From contig NZ_RCZG01000007.1 of the NCBI RefSeq assembly GCF_006439015.1, positions 1-64,000 of the forward strand: a stretch of DNA of 64,000 nucleotides. Reading direction: 5' to 3'. Of this stretch, positions 6,905 through 15,908 are shown piece by piece. Origin of the DNA: Mycolicibacterium hodleri. GTDB lineage: Bacteria; Actinomycetota; Actinomycetes; Mycobacteriales; Mycobacteriaceae. The notes beneath the pieces are model-generated. The model searched no databases and was not told the origin of the DNA. It saw only the letters and a list, made by a program, of their open reading frames with translations. Each line of letters starts with the position of its first letter. Position 1 is the first letter of the stretch. Made by a program: the position numbers and the translations under genes.

Positions 6905-8314
6905 TCACGGCACCTCTCCTCCGGTGTCCGGGCCGAGCGGTCGGGCCGTCGTGTGCTCGGTGCTGTTTCGCGCGCGGGTCTCGGGTGCGAAGACCCATAT
7001 CACCGCGGCCACCGCCAGGATCACGCCGCTGATCACGAACGCTGAACCGAAGCTCAGGTGCTCGGCGATCTGCCCGACGGCGAGCGAGCCCAGAATCGCG
7101 CCGAAGTCCGACATCATCTGAAACGTCGCGACCGCGGTGCCACCGCGGGCCTTGCTGCCGATGATGTCGGCGACAGCGGCCTGCTGCGGCGAGATGAACA
7201 TGCCCGTCGCAGCACCGGTGATGTAGGCGGCCACCAGGAACAGCGGCAGCGACGTCGTGAAGCCCACCAGGACCGTCGAGATCGCCGACACGGTCAGGCC
7301 GCCGATGAGTAGGAGGCGCCGACCAACTCGATCGGACAGCCGACCGGAGAGGATGACGACGGAGACGTTGCCGATTGCGAACGTCGCCAACGCCAGTCCC
7401 GCCATGCTGGCGCCCCGCCCCAGAACCTCCACCACGAACAGCGGCACCAGCGCGATGCGCAGCCCGAAAGCCGACCAGCCGGTGGCAAAGTTGGAGAACA
7501 ATGCCGCGCGGTAAGCCCGGTTGCGCAGAGCCACCCGCACCGTGATCGCCGGTTCGGTCTGCACCTCTGGCGCAGCGAGGGACGAGTGCCGGAGCCGCAC
7601 GAATACCACCCCGACCGCGACCAGCAGTGCGACGCCATAGATGGCGAACGGCGCATGCAGGCCCAGACCGACGGTGAGGCTGCCCAGGACGGGGCCGCCC
7701 ACCGAGCCGATCAGGAAGGCACTCGAGAACAAGCCAGCGACGCGACCTCGAGCGTCCGGTGGCGAGATGCGGATCATCAGTCCGAGGGAGGACACCGTGA
7801 ACATGGCCGAACCGAAGCCCCCGAGCGACCGGAACACCAGGAGCTGCCAATAGGTCTGCGCGAACGCACACGCCCCCGTCGACACGGCCACGATCACCAG
7901 GCCGGTCAGGTAGATGCGCCGCTCCCCCAGCTTCTGCACCAGCACGCCGCTGATCGGCGCCGCACACAGTCGCATCAACGCGAAGGCGGTGATGACGAAC
8001 GTCGCCGCTGCGATGCTGACCCCGAAGTTGCGCGCGTACTGCGGCAGCACCGGCGCCACGACGCCATAGCCAAGAGCTATCACCGCGTTGGCGGTGACGA
8101 GCACCCAGATTTCGCTGGGCAGCTTCGGCTTGAGCTCGGCTGTTTCCCGGGTCGCTTCGCTCCTGCCCTCCGAGGCTGTTTCCCGGGTCGCTTCGCTCCT
8201 GCCCTCCGAGGCTGTTTCCCGGGTCGCTTCGCTCCTGCCCTCCGAGGTTGTTTCCCAGGTCGCTTCGCTCCTGCCCTCCGAGGCCGAACAGTCTCCCTCC
8301 GCGACAGAACTCAC
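6905..8314 (-). CDS. MFS transporter with repeat-encoded N-terminal extension
   Basis: The 469-residue protein has about twelve transmembrane helices. The MFS loop motif is visible after helix 2 (GVLVQKLGERR) and again in the second half (GRLSDRVGRR). It is probably a proton-driven drug/metabolite exporter; substrate unknown. The first 60 residues are not membrane but four copies of a 12-residue unit (SEGRSEATRETA) encoded by a 36-bp tandem repeat. GTG 8314 is used because the repeat frame is open and continuous with the transporter; no good start lies between the repeats and the first helix. It follows phosphoglucomutase by 27 bases on the same strand, so they may share a transcript. Confidence 0.85.
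   Translation of the reverse strand: MSSVAEGDCSASEGRSEATWETTSEGRSEATRETASEGRSEATRETASEGRSEATRETAELKPKLPSEIWVLVTANAVIALGYGVVAPVLPQYARNFGVSIAAATFVITAFALMRLCAAPISGVLVQKLGERRIYLTGLVIVAVSTGACAFAQTYWQLLVFRSLGGFGSAMFTVSSLGLMIRISPPDARGRVAGLFSSAFLIGSVGGPVLGSLTVGLGLHAPFAIYGVALLVAVGVVFVRLRHSSLAAPEVQTEPAITVRVALRNRAYRAALFSNFATGWSAFGLRIALVPLFVVEVLGRGASMAGLALATFAIGNVSVVILSGRLSDRVGRRLLLIGGLTVSAISTVLVGFTTSLPLFLVAAYITGAATGMFISPQQAAVADIIGSKARGGTAVATFQMMSDFGAILGSLAVGQIAEHLSFGSAFVISGVILAVAAVIWVFAPETRARNSTEHTTARPLGPDTGGEVP
8139..8282. repeat. 36-bp tandem repeat, four copies, inside the MFS gene
   Basis: Four head-to-tail units at 8139-8174, 8175-8210, 8211-8246 and 8247-8282. The first three are identical and the last differs by two bases. 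Because the period is a multiple of three, copy-number change keeps the reading frame. Near-identity of the copies suggests recent expansion and probable length variation between strains. Confidence 0.95.
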
Positions 8315-8341
8315 TCAGCCGAGTTTATGGGATGACGGAGT

Positions 8342-9976
8342 TCACTCGATCACCGCACTGACGACGTCCCTGGCCGCCTGCTGCACCTCTGCCAGGTGCT
8401 CGGGACCCTTGAAGGACTCGGCGTAGATCTTGTAGACGTCCTCTGTGCCCGACGGCCGGGCCGCGAACCACGCGTTCTCGGTCGTCACCTTGAGCCCGCC
8501 CAGCGCGGCCCCATTGCCCGGCGCGGTAGTCAGCTTCGCCGTGATGGGCTCGCCCGCCAACTCCGTCGCGCTCACCTGCTCTGGCGACAGCTTCGCGAGA
8601 CGGGCCTTCTGCTCCCGATTCGCGGGTGCGTCGACGCGCGCGTAGGTCGGGGCACCATACTTCTCGGCCAACTCCGCATATCGCTGAGACGGGCTCGACC
8701 CGGTGACCGCGAGGATCTCCGAGGCCAGCAGCGCCAGGATGATGCCGTCCTTGTCCGTGGTCCACACCGATCCGTCATTCCGTAGGAACGACGCTCCGGC
8801 GCTTTCCTCACCACCGAATCCGATTGTGCCGCTGATCAATCCGTCGACGAACCACTTGAACCCGACGGGGACCTCGACGAGCTTGCGGCCGAGTCCGTCG
8901 ACCACCCTGTCGATGATCGACGAGCTCACCGCCGTCTTGCCCACGGCGGTCGACCCCGGCCAGTTGGGCCGGTGCGAGTACAGGTAGTCGATCGCGACCG
9001 CCAGGTAGTGGTTCGGATTCATCAGGCCACCGTCGGGGGTGACGATGCCGTGCCGGTCGGAGTCGGTGTCGTTGCCGGTGGCGATCTGATAGTCACTGAT
9101 CTTGCCCAAGAGACTCGCCATCGCATTCGGTGAGCTGCAGTCCATCCGGATCTTGCCGTCGGTGTCGAGCGTCATGAACCGAAAGGTTGCGTCGACCAAT
9201 GGGTTGACCACGGTGAGATTCAACTTGTGCCGCTCGGCGATGGCACCCCAGTAGTCGACGCTGGCGCCACCGAGGGGGTCGGCACCGATCCTGATCTCCT
9301 CGGCGCGGATGGCGTGGATGTCGACGATGTTCGGCAAGTCGTCGATGTAGGCATTCATGTAGTCGTGGCGCTCGGCGATCTGCAGAGCCCGCGCGAGTGG
9401 AACCCGCTTCACCTCCTCGAGCCCACCGCGCAGAATCTCGTTCGCGCGCTTGGCAATCGCTCCCGTCGCGTCGGTGTCCGCCGGACCGCCGTTGGGCGGG
9501 TTGTACTTGAAGCCACCGTCGCGAGGCGGGTTGTGTGAGGGGGTGACGACGATGCCGTCACTCAGGTCGGTGTCGCGGCCACGGTTGAATTGCAGGATCG
9601 CGTGGCTGACGGCAGGGGTCGGGGTGAACCGGTCGGCGCCGTCGATCATGGCGACGACGTCGTTGGCTGCGAGCACCTCGAGTGCAGACACCCAGGCCGG
9701 TTCGGATAGTGCGTGGGTGTCGCGGCCGATGAACAGCGGTCCGGTAGTGCCTTGAGCCCCGCGGTACTCGACGATGGCCTGCGTCGTCGCGAGGATGTGC
9801 GCCTCGTTGAACGCCGTGTCGAGGCTGGAACCGCGATGCCCCGACGTCCCGAACGCGACCTGCTGATCGACGTTCTCCGGGTCGGGCACCAGGCTGTAAT
9901 AGGCAGTGACCACCTGGGCCACGTCGATGAGGTCTTCTGGGAGGGCCGGTTGTCCGGCACGTGGGTTGGCAGCCAT
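8342..9976 (-). CDS. pgm: Phosphoglucomutase (alpha-D-glucose phosphate specific)
   Basis: Interconverts glucose-1-phosphate and glucose-6-phosphate, feeding glycogen, trehalose and cell-wall sugar synthesis in the cytosol. The 544-residue length fits the long bacterial Pgm family. Visible motifs are FGTSGHRG near the N terminus, the phosphoserine loop VTPSHNP, the metal loop DTDSDRHG, the sugar-binding GEESAG and the phosphate-binding RPSGTEDVYK near the C terminus. ATG 9976 is favoured over an upstream in-frame start because AAGGAG lies before it and the protein then begins with the usual MAANPRAGQ. It is probably cotranscribed with the MFS gene. Confidence 0.93.
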   Translation of the reverse strand: MAANPRAGQPALPEDLIDVAQVVTAYYSLVPDPENVDQQVAFGTSGHRGSSLDTAFNEAHILATTQAIVEYRGAQGTTGPLFIGRDTHALSEPAWVSALEVLAANDVVAMIDGADRFTPTPAVSHAILQFNRGRDTDLSDGIVVTPSHNPPRDGGFKYNPPNGGPADTDATGAIAKRANEILRGGLEEVKRVPLARALQIAERHDYMNAYIDDLPNIVDIHAIRAEEIRIGADPLGGASVDYWGAIAERHKLNLTVVNPLVDATFRFMTLDTDGKIRMDCSSPNAMASLLGKISDYQIATGNDTDSDRHGIVTPDGGLMNPNHYLAVAIDYLYSHRPNWPGSTAVGKTAVSSSIIDRVVDGLGRKLVEVPVGFKWFVDGLISGTIGFGGEESAGASFLRNDGSVWTTDKDGIILALLASEILAVTGSSPSQRYAELAEKYGAPTYARVDAPANREQKARLAKLSPEQVSATELAGEPITAKLTTAPGNGAALGGLKVTTENAWFAARPSGTEDVYKIYAESFKGPEHLAEVQQAARDVVSAVIE

Positions 9977-10079
9977 GGAATCGATTCTGCTCCTTCCCCG
10001 CGCGTCGCACGTCCGCGTCGCCAAGAATTAAGGCGGAGCACACGAGACGTCTCGACGGCACCGATGAGGACCCGAGGGG

Positions 10080-10544
10080 CTACGCGCTGGAGGGTTCGGG
10101 GACGAGCAGCACCGGCCGGCCGTGCTTGGTCGTCAACTGGTGAGACACGGACTGCCCGGCGAACGTCTCGATGAATGAGTGCACGCCACCTCTCGGCGCA
10201 CCCACGACGATCATCAGGGCGTCGAACTGCTCGGCGAGATCGGCGAGAACGTCGGACGGACGACCATGGACGGCATGGTAGGTCCACCTGGGGCCGAGTT
10301 GTTCCAGGAGTGCGCGGGCATCCATAGCCTGCGCCTCGACTGTTTCGCGAAACTGCTGCGCCCAGTCCGAGGCGTCCGGATCGACGGGCAGGTCATCGAC
10401 GTCGCCGATGTGTACGACGTGTACGTGCGCATCCAGGCGCTGCGCGAGGTCGACCGCGACGCGCAAGGCGGCGGTGCTCGCGAGCTGACCGTTCCATCCC
10501 ATGACCACATGCGTTGAAGCCGGCATTGGTGCAACGTCACTCAT
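10080..10544 (-). CDS. Universal stress protein, single UspA domain
   Basis: A protein of 154 residues with one UspA fold: an N-terminal strand VVMGWNG, the LDAHVHVVHI strand and a C-terminal ATP-loop-like region (VVGAPRGGVHSFIETFAGQSVSHQL). It differs from the tandem Usps further right both in size and in lacking the clean G-x2-G-x9-GS loop, so nucleotide binding is uncertain. ATG 10544 is preceded by GGAGG about 9 bases upstream. The gene follows crcB2 by 29 bases and is probably the last gene of the LLM-crcB-crcB-usp row. Confidence 0.8.
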   Translation of the reverse strand: MSDVAPMPASTHVVMGWNGQLASTAALRVAVDLAQRLDAHVHVVHIGDVDDLPVDPDASDWAQQFRETVEAQAMDARALLEQLGPRWTYHAVHGRPSDVLADLAEQFDALMIVVGAPRGGVHSFIETFAGQSVSHQLTTKHGRPVLLVPEPSSA

Positions 10545-10573
10545 GTTCGGGCTACCTCCATCGGCGGTCATCT

Positions 10574-10942
10574 TCAGAGCCCGGCGACCACGGCGAGTCC
10601 GCCCGCGCAGGCGCCGACGGACAGCACCAGAGACCCGACCGCGTTGAGCAGGGCCAGCAACCGCCTCTTCTGCTCGACCAACCGGACGGTCTCGAAGCTG
10701 GCGGTGCTGAAAGTCGTGTAGCCGCCACAGAACCCGGTGCCGACGACGGTCTGCCACGCGGCGGACTCGCCATGGAAGAGCACCAGCCCGGCCAGAACTC
10801 CCAGCAACAGCGAACCCGTGACGTTGATGATGACCGTCGCCCACGGAAACGGTGACTGCCATCGCCGCTTGATGGACGAATCGAGCAGGAACCGGGTCAC
10901 CGCACCGCTGGCTCCGGCGATGAAGGTGAGAATCACGATCAT
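10574..10942 (-). CDS. crcB2: CrcB/Fluc fluoride channel subunit (second copy)
   Basis: Fluoride-exporting channel subunit of 122 residues with four membrane helices. Family marks are GAVTRFLLD near the start, the NVTGSLLLG segment with the pore Asn, and GFCGGYTTFSTASFE, the Phe-box/TTFS region lining the fluoride path. Its ATG overlaps the stop of the preceding crcB copy (ATGA), typical of paired Fluc genes whose products form a heterodimeric dual-topology channel. No fluoride riboswitch-like sequence is possible in front of the pair, since the upstream gene ends 4 bases before. Confidence 0.9.
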   Translation of the reverse strand: MIVILTFIAGASGAVTRFLLDSSIKRRWQSPFPWATVIINVTGSLLLGVLAGLVLFHGESAAWQTVVGTGFCGGYTTFSTASFETVRLVEQKRRLLALLNAVGSLVLSVGACAGGLAVVAGL

Positions 10943-11427
10943 CCTCGCGCCCTCCGGCCGTGGACGCTCGACGCGACGACGATGCCCAGCCACGTGGTCA
11001 CGACCCCGCCCACGACGCTGAGAACTCCGTAGCCGATCGCCATGCCTAGATGCCCGTGTTGCAGCAGGAGCACCCCCTCCAGGGCAAGGGTGCTGTAGGT
11101 GGTGAAGGCGCCACAACCACCGGTGCCGGCGCAGAGGCGGGCGCGCTGGCGCCACCCCGCGTCATCGCCGAGCCGCGCCAGGGCCTCCAGAAGTCCACCC
11201 AGGATGAATGCCCCGACGAGGTTCACCATGAAGGTTGCCCACGGCCACCCCGAGCCGTCGTGGGGCAGGAGTTCTTCGATTTCGTATCGCAGCGCCGTGC
11301 CGACGATGCCTCCGGCGAAGACCCAACCCAGCGCCGACGGCCGCAGATGCAGCGGCCTGCTCGGCGCAGGGTAGACATCGGGATCGGTGGGTAACTCGAC
11401 GTGCGAGTCGTCACCTGAAGGATTCAT
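10939..11427 (-). CDS. crcB1: CrcB/Fluc fluoride channel subunit (first copy)
   Basis: A partner fluoride channel subunit of 162 residues with four helices and a hydrophilic N-terminal extension of about 30 residues (VELPTDPDVYPAP). Diagnostic segments are GGIVGTALRYEIEELLP, the NLVGAFILGG pore helix and GGCGAFTTYSTLALE. The charge pattern of the loops differs from the second copy, as expected if the two insert with opposite topology. It begins 4 bases after the LLM oxidoreductase and overlaps the next copy, so expression is probably tied to that operon. Confidence 0.9.
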   Translation of the reverse strand: MNPSGDDSHVELPTDPDVYPAPSRPLHLRPSALGWVFAGGIVGTALRYEIEELLPHDGSGWPWATFMVNLVGAFILGGLLEALARLGDDAGWRQRARLCAGTGGCGAFTTYSTLALEGVLLLQHGHLGMAIGYGVLSVVGGVVTTWLGIVVASSVHGRRARG

Positions 11428-11431
11428 CTGC

Positions 11432-12322
11432 CTACCGACGCATCGGATCGACGGTGGGAGCGATCAGCCACCGGGCGGCGAGGCCAGCCACCCAGTCCGT
11501 CGCCTCGCGCGCGTCATCCGGCGGGCCGTCCACGAGCACCAACTCGTCGACACCGATGCTGGCGAGCTCGGCGAGGTCTGACGGTTGCGGGTCGCGCAGC
11601 GCCACCGCGAGACGCAGTGTCGCGGCATCGCGGCCACGCTCCGCACACCACGCACGAATCTTCCCGACGTGCTCGGCCGCCGCCCTCGCCCCGTCGACGT
11701 TGAATCCGTACCAGCCGTCGCCCCAGTCGACCACCCTTCGAAGGGCCGCATCACTGTTGCCGCCGAGAACGATCGGAATACGCCCGCCGTGCACCGGTTT
11801 CGGATTGACCCGCACCGAGTCGAACCCGACGAACTCGCCAAGGAAGGACGCGATGTCGTCACGCCACAACGTGCGCATCGCCTCGACGTACTCGGCCGTG
11901 CGCGCAGCCCGCTTCTCGAACGGCACCCCCAACGCCTCGAACTCTTCCCGCGACCAGCCGACGCCGATGCCCAGGGTGAACCGCCCACCGGACAACGCGT
12001 CGAGCGTGGCCGCCTGCTTAGCCATCAGGACCGGATTGTGTTCGGGGAGCAGGAGCACGCCGGTCGCGATGCCGATGGTCGACGTGGCTGCGGCGACGAA
12101 GCTGAGCCCAATCATCGGATCCAACCAATCCGCCTCAGCGGGAACGGCTATCTGGCCGTCAGCGGAGTATGGGTATCGGGACGCGGACTGGTCGACCATG
12201 ACCACGTGTTCACCCGACCACAGGGTCGCGAAGCCGGCCCGCTCGGCAGCCCTCGCCACGGCGTCGATGACGTCACGCTTCGCGCCCGATCCGATTCCAA
12301 GCGCGTGCAATCCGAGTTGCAT
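11432..12322 (-). CDS. LLM-class F420-dependent oxidoreductase
   Basis: A TIM-barrel flavin/F420 oxidoreductase of 296 residues in the luciferase-like family. It has the N-terminal strand GLHALGIG, ATLWSGEHVV, the GVLLLPEHNPVLMAKQAATLDALSGGRF block, GIGVGWSREEFEALGVPF, and later PIVLGGNSDAALRR for cofactor phosphate binding. These features are usual for mycobacterial F420-dependent LLM proteins that reduce or oxidise unknown small molecules. The substrate cannot be inferred. It lies between a small membrane protein and the crcB pair on the same strand with short gaps. Confidence 0.85.
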   Translation of the reverse strand: MQLGLHALGIGSGAKRDVIDAVARAAERAGFATLWSGEHVVMVDQSASRYPYSADGQIAVPAEADWLDPMIGLSFVAAATSTIGIATGVLLLPEHNPVLMAKQAATLDALSGGRFTLGIGVGWSREEFEALGVPFEKRAARTAEYVEAMRTLWRDDIASFLGEFVGFDSVRVNPKPVHGGRIPIVLGGNSDAALRRVVDWGDGWYGFNVDGARAAAEHVGKIRAWCAERGRDAATLRLAVALRDPQPSDLAELASIGVDELVLVDGPPDDAREATDWVAGLAARWLIAPTVDPMRR

Positions 12323-12334
12323 CGGGCCATCGTC

Positions 12335-12760
12335 TCACGCGCCGATGAGCTCGACACCCGACCACACCAGGGCGATCACCTTGACGACTTCGAGGACCAC
12401 ATACGCGAAGTGGGCACGCGACCGCCGCCCCTCGTCACCCTCGAGAACGGCGGCGGTCCGCTGGCTCAGAAGGGGACGCACCAGAAAGGTCTGCGCAAGC
12501 AGCGCGCCCACCGCGACACACACGGTGATGTTGAGCGCAGCCGACGTCTCGTGGGTGAAGAGCGCGAACGCGATGATGAACACGAATACGTACTCGAAGA
12601 CGTTCAGGGCGCGGAACACCAACTGGCCGATGCCAAGCCCGACCTTCAGTGTGACGCCGGGCGCGCGAAACTTCAGCGGTGCCTCGAGAAACGAGATGGC
12701 GAGGACCATGCCCAGCCACACGAAGACCGCGGCGACGGCCAAGCCCTTACCCGAGTCCAC
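12335..12760 (-). CDS. Four-helix integral membrane protein, unknown function
   Basis: A protein of 141 residues, almost entirely membrane-embedded. It has about four helices (residues 5-25, 45-70, 75-95 and 115-137) separated by short loops, with an Arg-rich loop EGDEGRRSRAH before the last helix. The pattern of a helix with FLEAPLKFRAPGVTL resembles mycobacterial conserved membrane proteins of unknown role. It starts the minus-strand row that continues through LLM oxidoreductase (12-base gap) and crcB. The 12761-13023 interval upstream contains no gene I can support. Confidence 0.65.
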   Translation of the reverse strand: MDSGKGLAVAAVFVWLGMVLAISFLEAPLKFRAPGVTLKVGLGIGQLVFRALNVFEYVFVFIIAFALFTHETSAALNITVCVAVGALLAQTFLVRPLLSQRTAAVLEGDEGRRSRAHFAYVVLEVVKVIALVWSGVELIGA

Positions 12761-13023
12761 CGCGGCAGCCTACGACAGTGATGCGATCGTGTTGGGGGGC
12801 ACGGCGAATCCCGCGACTCGTTCGCCGTCCGGCGTCTTGCGTATGTTGGGCCGTCGAATCGACCCCGGGAGGCGCTGCGCCCTTCGGCAATTGCGACATG
12901 AATTCGGCGAACGGGTTTCATCCGGGGCATTTCGCCGCGGCGTGCGGCATCGAGATCGACTCTCCCGCTGGCATTCTGACGGCACACGCGAAATCCGCTC
13001 GCACTCCGCGCTAGTTTGGCCAC

Positions 13024-13557
13024 ATGCGGACAAGGGACAGCCGAGGGATTGGGTCCGTGATCGCGGCACTGGCCGCCCTGATCGCGCTACCGGCCTGTGC
13101 CCCCGGCGCCGGAACGTCCACGACCACCACTCAGACGACGCCATCCCCGTCGGCGGCGTCGACCACCGAGGTCGTCGCTCCCCCGGCCCCGACATCGACC
13201 GCACATGAGGTGAACTGGTTCGATCTCGACGTCGGTGACTGCCTGGCCGACCCGCCACCCGTCGACCCGACGGTGATCGCCGTACCCGTCGTCGACTGCG
13301 CGACATCGCACCGGGCCGAGGTGTACCTGCGGGCACCGATGGCGGTCAACACCGCGATCGCCGATGTCATCGAACGCACGTGCGGGGCCGGCTTCTCCTC
13401 CTACACGGGACTTTCCGCCGGCGACGCACGCTATTCGACGACCTATCTGATCGACTCCGCTCAGAATCGAACCTCGTCAAATCCTGACCCGAGCACCGTC
13501 ATATGCCTGCTCGGGGCGCCGGGCGGGGGGATGCTCGAGCATTCCGCGCGCAAGTGA
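13024..13557 (+). CDS. Lipoprotein with septum-formation-type domain
   Basis: A secreted lipoprotein of 177 residues. Signal helix SVIAALAALIALPAC has a lipobox ending at Cys25, followed by a Thr/Ser/Pro-rich linker. A C-terminal domain starts DVGDCL and continues VPVVDCATSHRAEVY, the cysteine/His pattern seen in the Septum_form-type domain of actinobacterial cell-envelope proteins. It would be anchored outside the cytoplasmic membrane. Four Cys in the domain probably form disulfides. It converges with the GH13 gene on the other strand. The biological role is unknown. Confidence 0.7.
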   Translation: MRTRDSRGIGSVIAALAALIALPACAPGAGTSTTTTQTTPSPSAASTTEVVAPPAPTSTAHEVNWFDLDVGDCLADPPPVDPTVIAVPVVDCATSHRAEVYLRAPMAVNTAIADVIERTCGAGFSSYTGLSAGDARYSTTYLIDSAQNRTSSNPDPSTVICLLGAPGGGMLEHSARK

Positions 13558-13566
13558 CGGCGCCTT

Positions 13567-15798
13567 CTACTCCGACTGTTCGGCCTCCGCCGCCTCGACC
13601 AACAGCGACATGCCGTGGTGGCGCGGCATTTCCACCGCGAAACTGTGCAGATCGTCGACCGTGCCCACCGTCTTGCCGGTGAACATGTCCATCACGTGAC
13701 TACCCGGCGGCAAGTGCTCGGAGCGCACCGTGCCCGCAATGTCCTCGTGGGCGAAGTTCAGGATGGTGAGCTGATGCTGGCTGGGGTCCTCGAGTTGGTG
13801 AACGAGAACCAGCATCCCCTTCTGTGACACCTCGGGAATGTCGACCTGCCGACTGGTGGCGACGCCGTAGTGCGATCGCACCCGCAGAATGGCCTGAAGT
13901 TGACGCAGGAAGCTGGTCTCATCGGCCATCTGCTCTGGGATGGAGCCGTACAGGCTGCGGCCACGGGGCATGCCCGCCATCGATCGGGTCGCCCGCTCGT
14001 TGACACCCATCAGGTCGTGGCCGGCGCGGTGGATCCACCGGGTGTCGCCGCCGCGCAGCAACTCAGCGACCTCGTTGGGCGGCAAGGTCAACATCCCGCA
14101 CATGTCCCAACCGGACAAGGCGAACACCCCGGGCTGGAGTGCGTTGAACATGGCGAGCAGCAGGTGCGCGCGGCGGATCGGGTCGATGTCGGTGATCTCG
14201 TCGAGGTCGGTGATGCCCAGCGACGCGGCGACGACGGTCGCGGTGGTCGACGCGATGCCGTTGGTCGTGAACACCTGGTTGTAGGACGCCTTGGGCCCGG
14301 TGAGCTGGTCGAGCAGATCTTGACGGACCGACTCCCCGAGTTGCTCGCCGGTGATCTCCTCGCCCTTGTAGGTGTAGATGTCGTCGCGATGCCCGGTGGA
14401 CCAGTGCACCAGCTCGTAGGTCAGCTCGTCGTGGTTCTGCAGCGCGTGCACCAACGAGGCCGGATCCACGCCCAGCTCGATGGAGGTGCGCAAGGTCAGC
14501 CGCAGGAACTCGGTGTCACCGGTGGCCAGGGCGTGCTGGTAGGCGGGCCGATTGATGAAGTCGTAGGACAAGTCCGCGCCGGCTTCCCCGGTCTCGCGGA
14601 TGTCGTCGATGGTGAGGTTCAGCTCCTGGAAGGTGAACCCGCCCACCTTGCGCACCATGCTCGCGATCAGGTGGTTTGCCGCCTCCGACAACGGATGGCC
14701 CTCGGACCAAGCGGGACTGCCGTCGGCAGCGCTCTTCTCCACGCCAAGGAAGCCGTTCGCGTCCAGGCGCAACGCTCCTGTGCCGAGGTCGGTCAGCGAG
14801 TGCAGCGCATCGCCCATGACCATGCGCATGCCGGCGAACGTCGGGTCCAGCCAGTTGATGGATGGCTGGCCGTCCTTGAAGTAGTGCAGATACACCCAGC
14901 GACGTTCGATACCGTCGACACCGAGAACCGGGCGGGTGACGCTCCAGTTGGTTTCCTTGACGCCCTCGGCGTAGAAGATCACCCGCTGGAGTCGACCGAT
15001 GATGTATCCGGCCTTGTCCAGCCACTCCTCGGTCGCCGCGTCGATGTTGACCGAGTCAACGCCCGCGGGGGTCTCGGGCAGTTCGTGCCAGTCCCTTGGG
15101 TCGATCTCCACCATGTGGTAGATCCCGGGGTAGTCCGCGTAGTGCATCTCGGCGAGCCGGAAGTCCGCGCCCTTGCCAGTGTGCCCGGGCACGACGTCGT
15201 CGATGATGGTGCCGCCGTACCAGTTGGCGGTGGCGCACATCTTCCGAAACTCGTCCTCGGTGCCGAACGCCGGATCGATCTGCGTGCTGATCCGGTCGAA
15301 GTGGCCGTCGACGCTGGGCGTGTACTCCCAACCAGAGATGCCGCCTGCCCGCTTGACCGGCCCGGTGTGGATGCCCTCGATGCCGATCTCGGCGAACGCC
15401 TTCCACATCTCCTCGTCGGCCATCGCCGTCAGGAAGGATTCCTCGGGCCGGGTGATCAGCGACAGCGGATAGGCGGTGAACCACACCGACGCGGCGGTCA
15501 CGGCCCCCCGGGGGTTGGGGTTGGCGAAGGGGTTCTGCCACATCGAGCCCTGCCCGGAGAACTGCTGGCTGATCTCGTTGGCATCGGCCAACATCGACTG
15601 CGCCAACAGCCACGACACGTAGGCCGGGTTGTCGCCAGTGGCCGACCCGTCCTGAGCCACCGAGCGGCGCGCGAAGGGCGCCTTGACCTTCGGACGAAAG
15701 CGCAAGGTGCGTGGCCGGGCGGGGTGGCGGTGTTCGTCGTAGGTGATCTCGGTGGGTTCGTGCGTCTGATCGTGATCGTCACTCGCCGTGTCCGTCAT
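13567..15798 (-). CDS. Large GH13-family alpha-glucosyl enzyme, trehalose-synthase-like
   Basis: A 743-residue protein with the conserved GH13 regions. Region I is DDVVPGHTG (about residue 200); region II is GALRLDANGF with the nucleophile Asp (about 347); the acid/base Glu is in FQELNL (about 392); region IV is LQNHDE (about 457). A C-terminal beta domain ends EMPRHHGMSLLVE. The best reading is a maltose/trehalose isomerase-like or related transglucosidase; it is longer than, and distinct from, the ~600-residue mycobacterial TreS. No maltokinase or glgE neighbour is present. A palindrome at 15894-15908 lies in the divergent promoter region shared with the cNMP/CBS gene. Confidence 0.7.
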   Translation of the reverse strand: MTDTASDDHDQTHEPTEITYDEHRHPARPRTLRFRPKVKAPFARRSVAQDGSATGDNPAYVSWLLAQSMLADANEISQQFSGQGSMWQNPFANPNPRGAVTAASVWFTAYPLSLITRPEESFLTAMADEEMWKAFAEIGIEGIHTGPVKRAGGISGWEYTPSVDGHFDRISTQIDPAFGTEDEFRKMCATANWYGGTIIDDVVPGHTGKGADFRLAEMHYADYPGIYHMVEIDPRDWHELPETPAGVDSVNIDAATEEWLDKAGYIIGRLQRVIFYAEGVKETNWSVTRPVLGVDGIERRWVYLHYFKDGQPSINWLDPTFAGMRMVMGDALHSLTDLGTGALRLDANGFLGVEKSAADGSPAWSEGHPLSEAANHLIASMVRKVGGFTFQELNLTIDDIRETGEAGADLSYDFINRPAYQHALATGDTEFLRLTLRTSIELGVDPASLVHALQNHDELTYELVHWSTGHRDDIYTYKGEEITGEQLGESVRQDLLDQLTGPKASYNQVFTTNGIASTTATVVAASLGITDLDEITDIDPIRRAHLLLAMFNALQPGVFALSGWDMCGMLTLPPNEVAELLRGGDTRWIHRAGHDLMGVNERATRSMAGMPRGRSLYGSIPEQMADETSFLRQLQAILRVRSHYGVATSRQVDIPEVSQKGMLVLVHQLEDPSQHQLTILNFAHEDIAGTVRSEHLPPGSHVMDMFTGKTVGTVDDLHSFAVEMPRHHGMSLLVEAAEAEQSE

Positions 15799-15893
15799 CT
15801 ACTTCCTCACCACTCGATTGCCCTGCCCATCCCGGGACGCATGCCCGCGTCTCGTCATGAGCGCCCGTATAGCCGTTGGCGGAATGTTGAAAC

Positions 15894-15908
15894 TTGGGGC
15901 TCCCCCAA
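15894..15908. promoter_or_regulatory. TTGGGG/CCCCAA palindrome in a divergent promoter region
   Basis: TTGGGG and CCCCAA flank a 3-base spacer in the 168-base gap between the GH13 gene (minus) and the cNMP/CBS/DUF294 gene (plus). The position suits an operator or a weak DosR-like half-site arrangement, but no regulator is assigned. Confidence 0.3.

Noticed and set aside
6783..7967. Minus-strand open frame of 394 codons across the MFS gene and tRNA-Ala
   Set aside because: It reads out of frame through the MFS gene and through the tRNA. The composition is Arg/Gly-rich and no domain is seen.
8139..8282. CRISPR-like array
   Set aside because: Repeats are head-to-tail with no unique spacers and encode protein in frame. 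No cas genes are nearby, and no other CRISPR-like array was seen in the window.
10943..11432. Fluoride riboswitch in front of the crcB pair
   Set aside because: The gap between the LLM gene and crcB1 is only 4 bases, and no riboswitch-like structure can fit.
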